This document shows, in pieces, positions 17,643 through 26,153 of a stretch of DNA of 64,000 nucleotides. Within the stretch, counting starts at the first letter, position 1, and every line of letters begins with the position of its first letter. The notes under the pieces were generated by a model, which was not told where the DNA came from, did not search any database, and saw only the letters and a program-made list of their open reading frames with translations. The DNA is taken from the NCBI RefSeq assembly GCF_016786325.1, contig NZ_JADWYU010000204.1, positions 1 to 64,000 on the forward strand, written 5' to 3'. The position numbers and the translations under genes are program-made. The stretch comes from Frankia nepalensis (GTDB lineage: Bacteria > Actinomycetota > Actinomycetes > Frankiales > Frankiaceae).

Positions 17643-18995
17643 ATGAGGTTCCGGAACGGTCTGTTACCCGTGTTAGCGACAATGCTGGTCCTGGCGGCGG
17701 CCTGCGGCGGCAGCGGCGCCGACGGCACCGACGGCGCGGCCTCGGCGGATTCGAGCGCCGGCACGACGGTCGCGCTGTCGCGCTCCACCGCCAGCAGCCC
17801 CGCCACCTGGACGTCGATCCCGGTCTCGGGCGACCTGCAGTGCTCTGGCCAAGCCCCCGACCCGACCCAGGGCATCACCGACACCAGCATCAAGATCGGC
17901 GGCCTCGGGACGCTCAGCAACTCCGGAACGTCCACCTACCAGGAGACGGACCTGGGGGCGCGGGCCCGGTTCGCCCGGGAGAACGCCGCCGGCGGCGTCT
18001 TCGGCCGCAAGATCGACTATATCGGCATGTCCGATGACGGGCTCAGCGCGCAGCAGAACGCCGACGTCGGCAAGAAGCTGGCCGAGAACGAGAAGGTCTT
18101 CGCGGTGGCCCCGGTGGCCACGTCGATCTCGGCCTACGCGGACTCGCTGTGCGCGAACAAGGTGCCGGCGTTCGGCTGGTCGTTCAACAACGGCCTGTGC
18201 AACCGGGCGAACACCTTCGGCATCACCGGCTGCCTGCTCCCGGACAAGTACAACTCGATCCAGGTCGGTCCCTACGTCGAGCTGCTGGCCGACAAGTCCG
18301 ACAAGAGCGTCGTGCTGCTGGGCGTCGACAACGCCTCCGCCAGGCAGGGGGTCGCGGACACGAAGCGCTCCCTGGAACGGGCCGGGCTGAAGGTCGTCAT
18401 GACCAGCAACACGCTGCAACTGGGGCAGCCGCCCGCGGATCCGTCCACGCTGGTTCGGCAGATCATGACCGCCAACAGCGGCAAGCCGCCGGCGATGATC
18501 TACCACGTCACCGACTTCGTGAACGTCACCGCGCTCGTCCAGACGCTGACCGCGGCCGGCTACCAGGGCATCCAGATCAGCGCGGTGGGCTATGACCCGC
18601 GGCTGGCCGGTCTGAAGGCCCTGGACGACACCTACACGTATCTCCAGTGGCTGCCGTTCCAGACGACGGACAACGCGGTGGTCCGGCAGATGACGGATGA
18701 CATCGCCAAGTACGGCGAGGGCGCGGGGCTGTCGATCACCACGGCGATGGGGTGGATCACGGCCGACATGGTGATCGCGGGCCTCAAGGCGACCGGCAAG
18801 GATCTCACCGTCGACAAGTTTCTGAGCACGTTGAACGGCCCCGATTTCCACTACGGTGACGGCATTTTCCTCGGGCGGACCGCCTGGCCGGAGAACCACT
18901 ACTACGCGGCGCCGTGCGCCACCGCCACCAATCTGAAGGACGGAAAGTACGCCCTGGCCGTCCCGCTCGTCTGCAACGACCCCTACGCCGACTAG
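17643..18995 (+). CDS. ABC importer substrate-binding lipoprotein (branched-chain amino-acid type)
   Basis: A 450-residue protein from the ATG at 17643 (AAGGGGAAGG upstream). The signal peptide ends in the lipobox LAAAC, so it should be lipid-anchored outside the membrane. The rest is a type-I periplasmic-binding fold (Peripla_BP_6) starting at ITDTSIKIGGLGTLSNSGTS. Members bind amino acids but in catabolic clusters often aromatic acids. It is followed by a hairpin and the ATPase and permease genes, so it is the capture subunit of that importer. The link to MhpB downstream makes an aromatic ligand plausible (inference). Confidence 0.92.
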   Translation: MRFRNGLLPVLATMLVLAAACGGSGADGTDGAASADSSAGTTVALSRSTASSPATWTSIPVSGDLQCSGQAPDPTQGITDTSIKIGGLGTLSNSGTSTYQETDLGARARFARENAAGGVFGRKIDYIGMSDDGLSAQQNADVGKKLAENEKVFAVAPVATSISAYADSLCANKVPAFGWSFNNGLCNRANTFGITGCLLPDKYNSIQVGPYVELLADKSDKSVVLLGVDNASARQGVADTKRSLERAGLKVVMTSNTLQLGQPPADPSTLVRQIMTANSGKPPAMIYHVTDFVNVTALVQTLTAAGYQGIQISAVGYDPRLAGLKALDDTYTYLQWLPFQTTDNAVVRQMTDDIAKYGEGAGLSITTAMGWITADMVIAGLKATGKDLTVDKFLSTLNGPDFHYGDGIFLGRTAWPENHYYAAPCATATNLKDGKYALAVPLVCNDPYAD

Positions 18996-19008
18996 TCCGT
19001 CCCGTGGG

Positions 19009-19050
19009 CCAGGTGGGTGGGAAAGGCGGAAGCCTTTCCCACCCACCTGG
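19009..19050 (+). terminator. 19-bp perfect intercistronic hairpin with GGAA loop
   Basis: Bases 19009-19027 pair perfectly with 19032-19050, leaving the GNRA tetraloop GGAA. It begins 13 bp after the stop of the binding-protein gene and ends 92 bp before the ATPase start. There is no T-run. Such hairpins protect the 3' end of the upstream message or attenuate read-through, giving more binding protein than membrane components. Confidence 0.8.
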
Positions 19051-19142
19051 CGAAACCTGTGTCGGCGGGAGCGCCGGGCCGGGAAAACCCGGCGGCACCC
19101 CTCGACCGTTACAGGCCTGAACGGGCCGAAGAAGGAGCGGGT

Positions 19143-19943
19143 GTGGTTGCGACCAGGCCTGGCCGCGACGCCGTCGCGGCCACAGCGGGCCCGGCCCTGG
19201 AGGTCCGCGGTGTGACCAAGCGTTTCGGCGGGCTGACGGCCATTCGGGAGGTATCGCTGCGGGTGGAGGCGGGTGAGGTCCGCGGCCTGATCGGCCCGAA
19301 CGGCGCCGGCAAGACCACCCTGTTCGACATCATCTCGGGGCTGACCCCGCCCACGTCGGGGACCGTGCACCTGGACGGGTCCGACGTGACCCGCCAGATG
19401 CCGGAACGGCGGGCGCGGTCCGGGGTGCGCCGCACGTTCCAGCGCACCCAGCTGTACGGCCGGCTGTCGGTGGAGGACAACGTGCTGGCGTCGATGGAGT
19501 GGCGCGGGGGCGGCGGCGGTCTGGTGGCCGACCTGGTCGCCGCGCCCAGCCGCCGACGGCGGGAGGCCGAGCGGCGGGAGCGGGCGACCGCGGTGCTCGA
19601 GGCGTGCGGGCTGGCCGACCTGCGACACCGGCCGGCCGGCTCGCTGCCGATCGGTCAGGCGCGGCTGGTCGAACTGGCGCGGGCGATCGCCGACCGGCCC
19701 CGGCTGCTGCTGCTGGACGAGCCGACGTCGGGGCTGTCGGCACAGGAGACGGAACGTTTCGGCGAGCAGATCCAACGGCTGCGCTCCGATGGGGTGGCGG
19801 TACTTCTCGTCGAGCACGACGTGGGCTTCGTCATGGGCCAGTCGGACCGGGTGGTCGTGCTGAACCTCGGCGCGGTGCTCGCGGAGGGGACGCCGGACGA
19901 GATTCAGGCGCACCCCGAGGTCCGAGCGGCCTACCTGGGCTGA
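19143..19943 (+). CDS. ABC importer ATPase, LivG-like
   Basis: 266 residues from the GTG at 19143, with GAAGGAG 5 bp ahead. Walker A is GPNGAGKTT (51-59), Walker B LLLLDEP, and the end FVMGQSDRVVVLNLGAVLAE is LivG-like. The signature loop reads LPIGQ rather than LSGGQ or LSYGQ, an unusual variant, though the partner ATPase domain has a canonical one. It energises branched-chain-type import with the fused permease/ATPase encoded 72 bp downstream. Confidence 0.93.
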   Translation: MVATRPGRDAVAATAGPALEVRGVTKRFGGLTAIREVSLRVEAGEVRGLIGPNGAGKTTLFDIISGLTPPTSGTVHLDGSDVTRQMPERRARSGVRRTFQRTQLYGRLSVEDNVLASMEWRGGGGGLVADLVAAPSRRRREAERRERATAVLEACGLADLRHRPAGSLPIGQARLVELARAIADRPRLLLLDEPTSGLSAQETERFGEQIQRLRSDGVAVLLVEHDVGFVMGQSDRVVVLNLGAVLAEGTPDEIQAHPEVRAAYLG

Positions 19944-20015
19944 CCGGGCGACTGATCTGACTGATCTGACCGACCGACTGAACGGCCGACCGGATCTGCG
20001 GCGAAGGGCAAAGCA

Positions 20016-22877
20016 GTGGAGGAGTTCCTCAACCTGGTCGTCGGCGGCATCGTCGCCGGCGGTCTTTATGCCATCCTGGCGGCCGGCGTCGTCCTGACCT
20101 ACCAGACGTCCGGCATCTTCAACTTCGCGCACGGCGCGGTCGCTTTCGCCACCGCGTACCTGTTCGTGCAGCTGAACGTGACCGCTGGAATCCCAGTCGT
20201 CCCGGCGGCGGTCATCGCCGTCCTGGTCTTCGCGCCGCTGCTGGGGTTCGTGCTGGACCGGCTGATCTACCGGCGGCTCACGCAGTCCTCGGTGGCGGTG
20301 AAGATAGTGGTTCCGGTCGGCCTGCTGATCGCGGTGCCCGGGATCTGCCTGTTCGTCTCGGACCGGTTCAACCTGTGGTTCGGCTGGCACATCGCCGGGA
20401 TCGAGGAGCTGTTCCTGATCCCGGGGCTCGGGCCGACTCCGAAGAAGGTGTGGACGGTCGGCACCGTCCTGGTGGACAGCAACCAGGTCGCCGTCTTCGG
20501 CGCGGCCGTCCTGACGGCGGCGGGCCTGTGGCTGCTGCTGCGGCGGACGAGGCTGGGCCTGCGGATGCGGGCGGTGGTGGACCGGCGCGGCCTGGCCGCG
20601 CTGCGCGGGATCGACCCCGACCGGACGTCCGCGATCTCCTGGATGCTCGGCAGCTTCCTGGCAGGGCTGGCCGGGGTGCTGCTCGCTCCGATCTTCACGC
20701 TCAACACCCCGGTGTTCACGACCGTGGTGCTGATCTCGACGCCGGCCGTCGTGTTCGCTCGATTCAGATCGATCCCACTGGCGCTGGCCGGCGGCCTGCT
20801 GATCGGGGTCCTGCAGAACCTCGTCGTCGGCTACGCCCACTTCGCCGAGAACATCACCGGGTTCTCGACGTCGGTGCCGTTCATCCTGCTGTTTCTCCTG
20901 CTGGTCGTGTTCGCCGTCGACCGCGGCCGCCGGGCCGGTACCCAGACCGACGACGACCCGCCCGCGCCGTCCTACGGCGAGGAGTCGAGACGGCGGAAGG
21001 CGATCGTGTGGTCCGCGTGGTCGGTCGCCGTCCTGGCCTACGCGCTGTTCTTCGCGGACGACTACTGGCAGTCGCTGATCATCCGAGGGCTGGCGCTGTC
21101 CGTGGTCCTGCTCTCCTTCACCGTGGTGACCGGCGTGGGGGGCATGGTCAGCCTCGCGCAGGCGGCGTTCGTCACCGCCTCCGGCATCACGGCCGGTTGG
21201 GTGGTCAGCCACCACTGGCCCTTCGCCGTCGCGCTGGTGCTGGGAACGCTCGTCGCCACCGTGATGGGCGTGGTGGTATCGCTGCCCGCGCGGCGACTCG
21301 GCGGGCTGCCACTGGCGTTGGCGACACTGGCGCTGGCCTACATCTGCCAGAACCTGTTCTTCCAGCTGCGCGGCGTGAGTCGCAACGACGTCGGCGGATG
21401 GGTACTGCGGCCACCCGCGCTGGGGCCCGTGGATCTCGCCGACTCCCGGTCTATGATCATCTTTCTGGCCATCGTGCTTGGCCTCGTCGTCCTGCTGGTC
21501 CGGAACCTGATCCGGTCGAGTTCGGGCCGGGCGATGGCGGCGCTGCGGGCCACCGAGCCGGGGACGGTGACCATCGGGGTCTCCGCCGCCCGCACGAAGA
21601 CCGCGGTGTTCGCCCTGTCGGCGGCGATCGCCGGCCTTGGCGGCGTGCTGCTCGCCGTGTCGTCCGGCCGCGTCACCCACCTCGACTACCCGGTCGAGAC
21701 CGGTCTGTTCTGGCTGGCCACGGTGGTCGTGTTCGGGGTGCGCCGGCCAGGCGGCGCGGTGATCGCGGCCTTCGGCGCGGCGGTCAGCCCCGAACTACTC
21801 AGCCACGTCGCGCAGACCTCGTACCTGCCGCAGGTGCTTTCCGGCCTGGCCGCGATCAACCTCGCGCAGAACCCCGACGGGATCCTCGCTCTCACCGCCC
21901 AGCAGCGGTTCGAGCGCCGGCGCCGGCGGGAGGAACGCGCCTTGCGCAAGGAGGCCGGCACAGCCGCGGCCGCACCGCCCGTGACCCCGGCCTCCGTGCC
22001 CACCGAGGCCCTGCCGGCCGAGGCTTCGTCGTCGTCGGGCGCCGCGGGCGCCATGGATGCCTCTGACAAGCCCTTGGTGCTCGAGGTCGCGGGCGTGCGC
22101 GCGGGATACGGCGCCGTGGAGGTGCTGCACGGGGTCGACCTGGCCGTGCGTGCCGGCGAGGTGCTCGCCCTGATCGGCGCGAACGGCGCCGGCAAGTCGA
22201 CGTTGTGCTCGGTCGTCACCGGGGGCGTGCCGGCGACGCGGGGAACGATCCGGCTCGGCGGCGCCGACGTGACGGGCCTGCCACCGCACCAGCGGGTCCG
22301 CCACGGCGCCTTCCTCATCCCCGAGGGCCGGGGCATCTTCCCTGCCCTGACCGTGGACGAGAACCTTTCGCTGTGGCTGCCAGCCGAAGGGGACCGGGAA
22401 TCCGCCTACCGCCGGTTCCCGGTGCTCGGCGAACGCCGCGGCCAGCTCGCCGGATCGCTGTCCGGCGGCGAGCAGCAGATGCTCGCGCTGGCGCCCGCCC
22501 TCGTGAAGCCGCCAGCCCTGCTGATCGTCGACGAGCCGTCGCTCGGCCTGGCCCCGCTCATCGTGGCCGAGGTCTACGCGGCGCTGCGAGAACTGCGCGC
22601 GGCCGGTACCGCGATCCTGCTGGTCGAGGAGAAGGCGCACGACGTGGTCGCGCTCGCCGACAGCATCGCCTTCATGGCCGTCGGGCGGGTGGCCTGGCAA
22701 CGGCGGACCGCCCAGGTCGACTCGGACCTGCTGGTCCAGTCGTACCTCGGCATCAGCGATGTCCCGCCCGGTTCTCGCGAGCGACCGGCGGCCGAGGACG
22801 CCGCCCCCGTGGCCGGGACCGGTGCCACCGACACCGGCGGTCGCGCGGCTCACCCGGTGATCGGTCCCCGTCGTTAG
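20016..22877 (+). CDS. Fused LivH-LivM-LivF: two permease domains plus ATPase in one chain
   Basis: A 953-residue protein. Residues about 1-310 are a LivH-like permease (start MEEFLNLVVGGIVAGGLYAI). About 330-640 is a LivM-like permease (GVGGMVSLAQAAFVTASGI). After an alanine-rich linker, about 685-915 is a LivF-like ATPase with Walker A GANGAGKST at 721-729, signature LSGGEQQ at 815-821 and Walker B LLIVDEP near 835. These are normally three genes. GTG start, GAAGGG upstream. With the LivG-like ATPase and binding lipoprotein it makes a complete importer. Confidence 0.93.
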   Translation: MEEFLNLVVGGIVAGGLYAILAAGVVLTYQTSGIFNFAHGAVAFATAYLFVQLNVTAGIPVVPAAVIAVLVFAPLLGFVLDRLIYRRLTQSSVAVKIVVPVGLLIAVPGICLFVSDRFNLWFGWHIAGIEELFLIPGLGPTPKKVWTVGTVLVDSNQVAVFGAAVLTAAGLWLLLRRTRLGLRMRAVVDRRGLAALRGIDPDRTSAISWMLGSFLAGLAGVLLAPIFTLNTPVFTTVVLISTPAVVFARFRSIPLALAGGLLIGVLQNLVVGYAHFAENITGFSTSVPFILLFLLLVVFAVDRGRRAGTQTDDDPPAPSYGEESRRRKAIVWSAWSVAVLAYALFFADDYWQSLIIRGLALSVVLLSFTVVTGVGGMVSLAQAAFVTASGITAGWVVSHHWPFAVALVLGTLVATVMGVVVSLPARRLGGLPLALATLALAYICQNLFFQLRGVSRNDVGGWVLRPPALGPVDLADSRSMIIFLAIVLGLVVLLVRNLIRSSSGRAMAALRATEPGTVTIGVSAARTKTAVFALSAAIAGLGGVLLAVSSGRVTHLDYPVETGLFWLATVVVFGVRRPGGAVIAAFGAAVSPELLSHVAQTSYLPQVLSGLAAINLAQNPDGILALTAQQRFERRRRREERALRKEAGTAAAAPPVTPASVPTEALPAEASSSSGAAGAMDASDKPLVLEVAGVRAGYGAVEVLHGVDLAVRAGEVLALIGANGAGKSTLCSVVTGGVPATRGTIRLGGADVTGLPPHQRVRHGAFLIPEGRGIFPALTVDENLSLWLPAEGDRESAYRRFPVLGERRGQLAGSLSGGEQQMLALAPALVKPPALLIVDEPSLGLAPLIVAEVYAALRELRAAGTAILLVEEKAHDVVALADSIAFMAVGRVAWQRRTAQVDSDLLVQSYLGISDVPPGSRERPAAEDAAPVAGTGATDTGGRAAHPVIGPRR

Positions 22878-23017
22878 TCCCTGTCGTTAGTCCCTGGGAT
22901 TCGGGCCGGGAACCGCCTGGATTGCGCGGTCCGCGCCCAGCCGGTCATGTCACCGGGTTCCGCTCCGAACCGCGATGCCCCGACCAGTCGCCAGCCAACG
23001 GACCACAAAGGAGAGTC

Positions 23018-23953
23018 ATGAAAGCCGTACGTGCCGCGGAAGGCGGCGTCCAGGTCGTCGATCTCCCCGAGCCACCCGGCACCGGCGAGCTCCTTCAGAT
23101 GCGTTCGGCGAGCATCTGCAGCTCCGACCTGCTGTACATCTCCTACGGCCTGCGCTACATCCTCGGCCACGAGCTCGCCGGCGTCGACGCGGGCGGCAAC
23201 GCCTTCATCGTCGAGGCCCTCTACGGCTGCGGGGAATGCGACCAGTGCCAGCGCGGCCTCTACAACCGCTGCCCGACGCACGGCGAGCGCGCTCTCGGTT
23301 TCAGTGTCGACGGCGGCATGGCCGAGCAGTTCCGCGCCCCCGCCACCCGGCTGGTCCCGCTGCCGGCAGGCCTCGACGTGCGCGACGCGTCCATCGTCGA
23401 GCCGGCGTCGGTCTCCTGGCACGCCTTACGGCTCGCCGGCACCGGACCGGACACCCGGGTCGCCGTCGTCGGCGCCGGCGCGCTGGGCCTGCTCGCCGTC
23501 GCCGGCGCCCGTCGGCAGGGAGCCGAGGACGTCGCCGTCGAGGCGCGCTACCCGCACCAGATCGAGGCGGCGGAGCGCCTCGGCGCGAAGGCCGGCCCCG
23601 ACGGCCTGTACGACGTGGTGGTCGAAGCGGCCGGGAACCCGGCCGCGCTCGCCCGCGCGATCGACCTCGTCGCCCCCGGCGGCACGGTCGTCGTCGTCGG
23701 CGTCTACATGGGCAAGATCGAGATTGACTGGCCCACGCTGTTCTTCCGCGAGGGACGGGTCATCCCCTCCCTCGGCTACTGCGGTTACAGCACCGGACGC
23801 GAGATGGCGGACGCCGCGGCGATGCTCGCCGACGACCCCGAGATCACCCGGGCGCTCATCACCCACCGCTTTCCGATCGAGGACGCCGATGAGGCGTTCC
23901 GGGTCGCCGGTGACAAGAAATCGGGCGCCATCCGGGTCGTGATCGAACCGTAG
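23018..23953 (+). CDS. Zinc-dependent alcohol dehydrogenase (threonine-dehydrogenase-like)
   Basis: 311 residues from an ATG with AAGGAGAG upstream. Catalytic-zinc ligands are suggested by SICSSDL and GHEL, and the structural-zinc lobe is CGECDQCQRGLYNRC. The Rossmann loop is VVGAGALGLLAVAGA. It is short for the family because the N-terminal segment is trimmed. It follows the importer on the same strand and precedes the SnoaL-like and dioxygenase genes, so it probably oxidises an intermediate of the imported compound. Confidence 0.9.
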   Translation: MKAVRAAEGGVQVVDLPEPPGTGELLQMRSASICSSDLLYISYGLRYILGHELAGVDAGGNAFIVEALYGCGECDQCQRGLYNRCPTHGERALGFSVDGGMAEQFRAPATRLVPLPAGLDVRDASIVEPASVSWHALRLAGTGPDTRVAVVGAGALGLLAVAGARRQGAEDVAVEARYPHQIEAAERLGAKAGPDGLYDVVVEAAGNPAALARAIDLVAPGGTVVVVGVYMGKIEIDWPTLFFREGRVIPSLGYCGYSTGREMADAAAMLADDPEITRALITHRFPIEDADEAFRVAGDKKSGAIRVVIEP

Positions 23954-23978
23954 GAAGCGTCGAGGAGGGCTGCCGGCG

Positions 23979-24521
23979 GTGGCGAACAGAGGCCGGACCT
24001 GGCGCGCGAGGAGACGAGCGCGCGGGGACGTGGAACAGAAGCTCGAGGAGCTGGCGGCCCGGCTGCGCGCGGCGGAGGATCAGCTGGACATCCTCCGCCT
24101 GCTCAACCGCTACGGCCCGCTGGTCGACAGCGGGTCGGCCGCCGAAGCGGCCGACCTGTGGGTCGCCGGCGGCGGCTATGACTTCACCGGCGTGACCGGC
24201 GATGGCACCCGCGTCGAGGCACCGCGGGGACTGGCCGCCCTGTACCAGACCGACGTGCACACGGACCTGGTCGCCACGGGCGTGGCTCACCTCACGGCCA
24301 GGCCCCACATCACCCTGCACGGCGAGACGGCGGACGCGGTCGGCTACTCCCTCGTGATCCGGCGGGAGGACGACCACTGGTACCTCTGGCGAGCCGCGAT
24401 CAACCACTGGGCGCTGGCACGTACCGCCGACGGTTGGCGCATCACAGAGCGCTACAACCGCGTACTGGACGGATCCCTCGAATCTCGCGCGACCATGCGC
24501 AGGATTCTTGCCGACCCGTAG
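23979..24521 (+). CDS. SnoaL-like (NTF2-fold) protein
   Basis: A 180-residue alpha+beta-barrel protein. After a basic N-terminus and helical segment, the SnoaL_4-type domain starts near QLDILRLLNRYGPLVDSGSA and includes AHLTARPHITLHGETADAVG. The family holds hydratases, cyclases, isomerases and dioxygenase small subunits; the residues visible do not settle which. GTG start 25 bp after the dehydrogenase; an internal GTG at 24030 is an alternative. Likely cotranscribed with mhpB. Confidence 0.85.
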   Translation: MANRGRTWRARRRARGDVEQKLEELAARLRAAEDQLDILRLLNRYGPLVDSGSAAEAADLWVAGGGYDFTGVTGDGTRVEAPRGLAALYQTDVHTDLVATGVAHLTARPHITLHGETADAVGYSLVIRREDDHWYLWRAAINHWALARTADGWRITERYNRVLDGSLESRATMRRILADP

Positions 24522-24631
24522 ACCACACTCAGCCGTCGCCGCGCCGGGGGACCGGACGGGCCGAGGCGACCTCACGGGCTCCCAAACCCGCCCGGGCGCC
24601 GCCCGGCTCCGCCGCATAATCGGAGGTTGCG

Positions 24632-25579
24632 ATGCCATTGGCGCTCTGCTGCATGTCCCATAGTCCGCTACTCGATATCACCGAGCAAAGCCCCGAGCTC
24701 GAGGCCGACGTTCGGGCGGCGCTGTCCGCCGCCCGCGCGTTCGCCGAGGACTTTGCCCCCGATGTCGTCGTCGTCTTCGCACCCGATCACTTCAACGGTT
24801 TCTTCTATCGCCTCATGCCGCCGTTCTGCGTCGGGATGGCGGCCACGACGGTAGGGGACTACGGCAGCTTGGCCGGCACCCTCCACGTGCCGACCGGCCT
24901 CGCGCAGGCCTGCGCGCAGGCCGTGCTCGCGGACGGTGTCGACCTGTCGATCTCCCATCGGATGAAGCTCGACCACTCCAGCGCGCAGCCGCTGCGTGAA
25001 CTGTTCGGCGCGCTCGACGCCCGGCCGGTCATCCCGGTGTTCATCAACGCGGCCGCCGCCCCCCTCGGACCGTTGGCACGAACCCGCCAGCTCGGAGCCG
25101 CCATCGGACGGTTCTTCGGACGACGTGACGAGCGAGTGCTGCTGGTCGGCTCCGGTGGGCTTTCGCACGACCCTCCGGTGCCCACCCTCGACAGCGCGCC
25201 CGCGGCCATGGCCGAACGTCTCGTGTCCGGTCGTCCCCTGACGATCGAGGAGGCGGCGCGCAAACATACGGGCGCCATCGCCGAAGGCCTACGTCTCGCC
25301 GACGGTTCCAGCGAGCGCCGGCCACTGAGCCCCGCATGGGACACCGAGTTCCTCTCCCTGGTCACCAGCGGCGCGCTCACAGAGCTGGACGGCTGGAGCA
25401 ACGACGAGATCGGTCAGCACGGGAGCGGCGCGCACGAGATCCGCGCCTGGATCGCTGCCTACTCCGCGCTGGACGCGGCGGGACCCTACGAGGCCACCTA
25501 TCGCTACTACCGCCCAATCCCGGAATACATTGCCGGCTTCGCCGTCACCACCGCTCGGCCCGGCGGCGCTGACAACTGA
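24632..25579 (+). CDS. mhpB: 2,3-dihydroxyphenylpropionate 1,2-dioxygenase (class III extradiol)
   Basis: A 315-residue protein closely matching MhpB over its whole length: FAPDHFNGFFYRLMPPFCVG, GSGGLSHDPPVP and YYRPIPEYIAGF. The two histidines of the catalytic pair known in the Escherichia coli enzyme are His115 (KLDHSS) and His179 (GLSHDPP), at identical numbering. The enzyme opens the ring of catechol-type propionates next to the hydroxyls with Fe(II) and O2. The downstream hydrolase and hydratase (MhpC, MhpD) are not present here. It may therefore act on a related catechol made by the upstream genes. Confidence 0.93.
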   Translation: MPLALCCMSHSPLLDITEQSPELEADVRAALSAARAFAEDFAPDVVVVFAPDHFNGFFYRLMPPFCVGMAATTVGDYGSLAGTLHVPTGLAQACAQAVLADGVDLSISHRMKLDHSSAQPLRELFGALDARPVIPVFINAAAAPLGPLARTRQLGAAIGRFFGRRDERVLLVGSGGLSHDPPVPTLDSAPAAMAERLVSGRPLTIEEAARKHTGAIAEGLRLADGSSERRPLSPAWDTEFLSLVTSGALTELDGWSNDEIGQHGSGAHEIRAWIAAYSALDAAGPYEATYRYYRPIPEYIAGFAVTTARPGGADN

Positions 25580-25724
25580 GCCGGCCACCCGGGCGGACGC
25601 GGCATTTCCGCCCACGGCCGGGGCGGCCACCGCTCTGGCCCTCACCCCCCAGCACCACCGGTTCCGGCAAGGCCCGAGGCGGACGCCCGGCTGTGGCAAT
25701 CCTGTCTGTGAGCGGAGGCTCGGT

Positions 25725-25889
25725 ATGAACGTTGAAGACCTCATCCTGATCAGCGTCGACGACCACCTGGTCGAGCCACCGAACATGTTCGAGGGGCGGC
25801 TGCCCGCGAGGTTCGACTCGGTGAATCCGGCCGCGGTGCTCTCCGCGAGTGATCTCCGCTCCACCTCGCCAGGCGAAACGCCAGCTTGA
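25725..25889 (+). pseudogene. N-terminal relic of an amidohydrolase (PF04909)
   Basis: It starts with a good ribosome site (GCGGAGG) and reads MNVEDLILISVDDHLVEPPN, then MFEGRLPARF, exactly like actinobacterial metal-dependent amidohydrolases. After about 29 codons the similarity stops, and a TGA follows at 25887. The metal-binding core is gone. It once formed the next gene after mhpB, so the catabolic operon has lost at least one step. Confidence 0.8.
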
Positions 25890-26101
25890 CAGTACGCGAT
25901 CGGCGATCGCATACTGCGCCGGCCGGGGAGGATCGACGATCGCATGGGTGGACCGCGGGCTCGCCACCTATCGTCCAGGCCCTCGAGGCCGGTGGTGGCG
26001 CGGACACGATCCTTGGACGGATCAGCGACGACGGCACCAGCGACGGTCCTGCCCGGTGTCAGCAGGCGCATGCTCCGCCGTAGCCACAGGGCCTTCGGAA
26101 G

Positions 26102-26146
26102 GACGTGCTGGCCCCGGACGCGCCGACGCGTCCGGGCCAGCACGTC
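26102..26146 (-). terminator. Long hairpin terminator
   Basis: A near-perfect 20-bp stem (26102-26122 pairing with 26127-26146, one bulged base) with loop CCGA lies 7 bp beyond the stop of the minus-strand hydrolase gene. No T-run follows. Position and strength fit an actinobacterial terminator, possibly serving both converging directions. Confidence 0.82.
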
Positions 26147-26153
26147 GCGTCTC

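Noticed and set aside
19009-19050. Riboswitch between the binding protein and ATPase genes
   Set aside because: A single perfect stem-loop with a GNRA loop has none of the multi-helix conserved core of known riboswitches.
17673-21680. A 1335-codon open frame on the minus strand
   Set aside because: It is antisense to the binding protein, ATPase and permease genes, is rich in Arg/Gly/Gln, has no domain, and arises from codon bias in GC-rich DNA.
22205-23017. N-terminal extension of the alcohol dehydrogenase at 23018-23953
   Set aside because: It overlaps the LivF domain in another frame; the ATG at 23018 with AAGGAGAG and the domain start agree.
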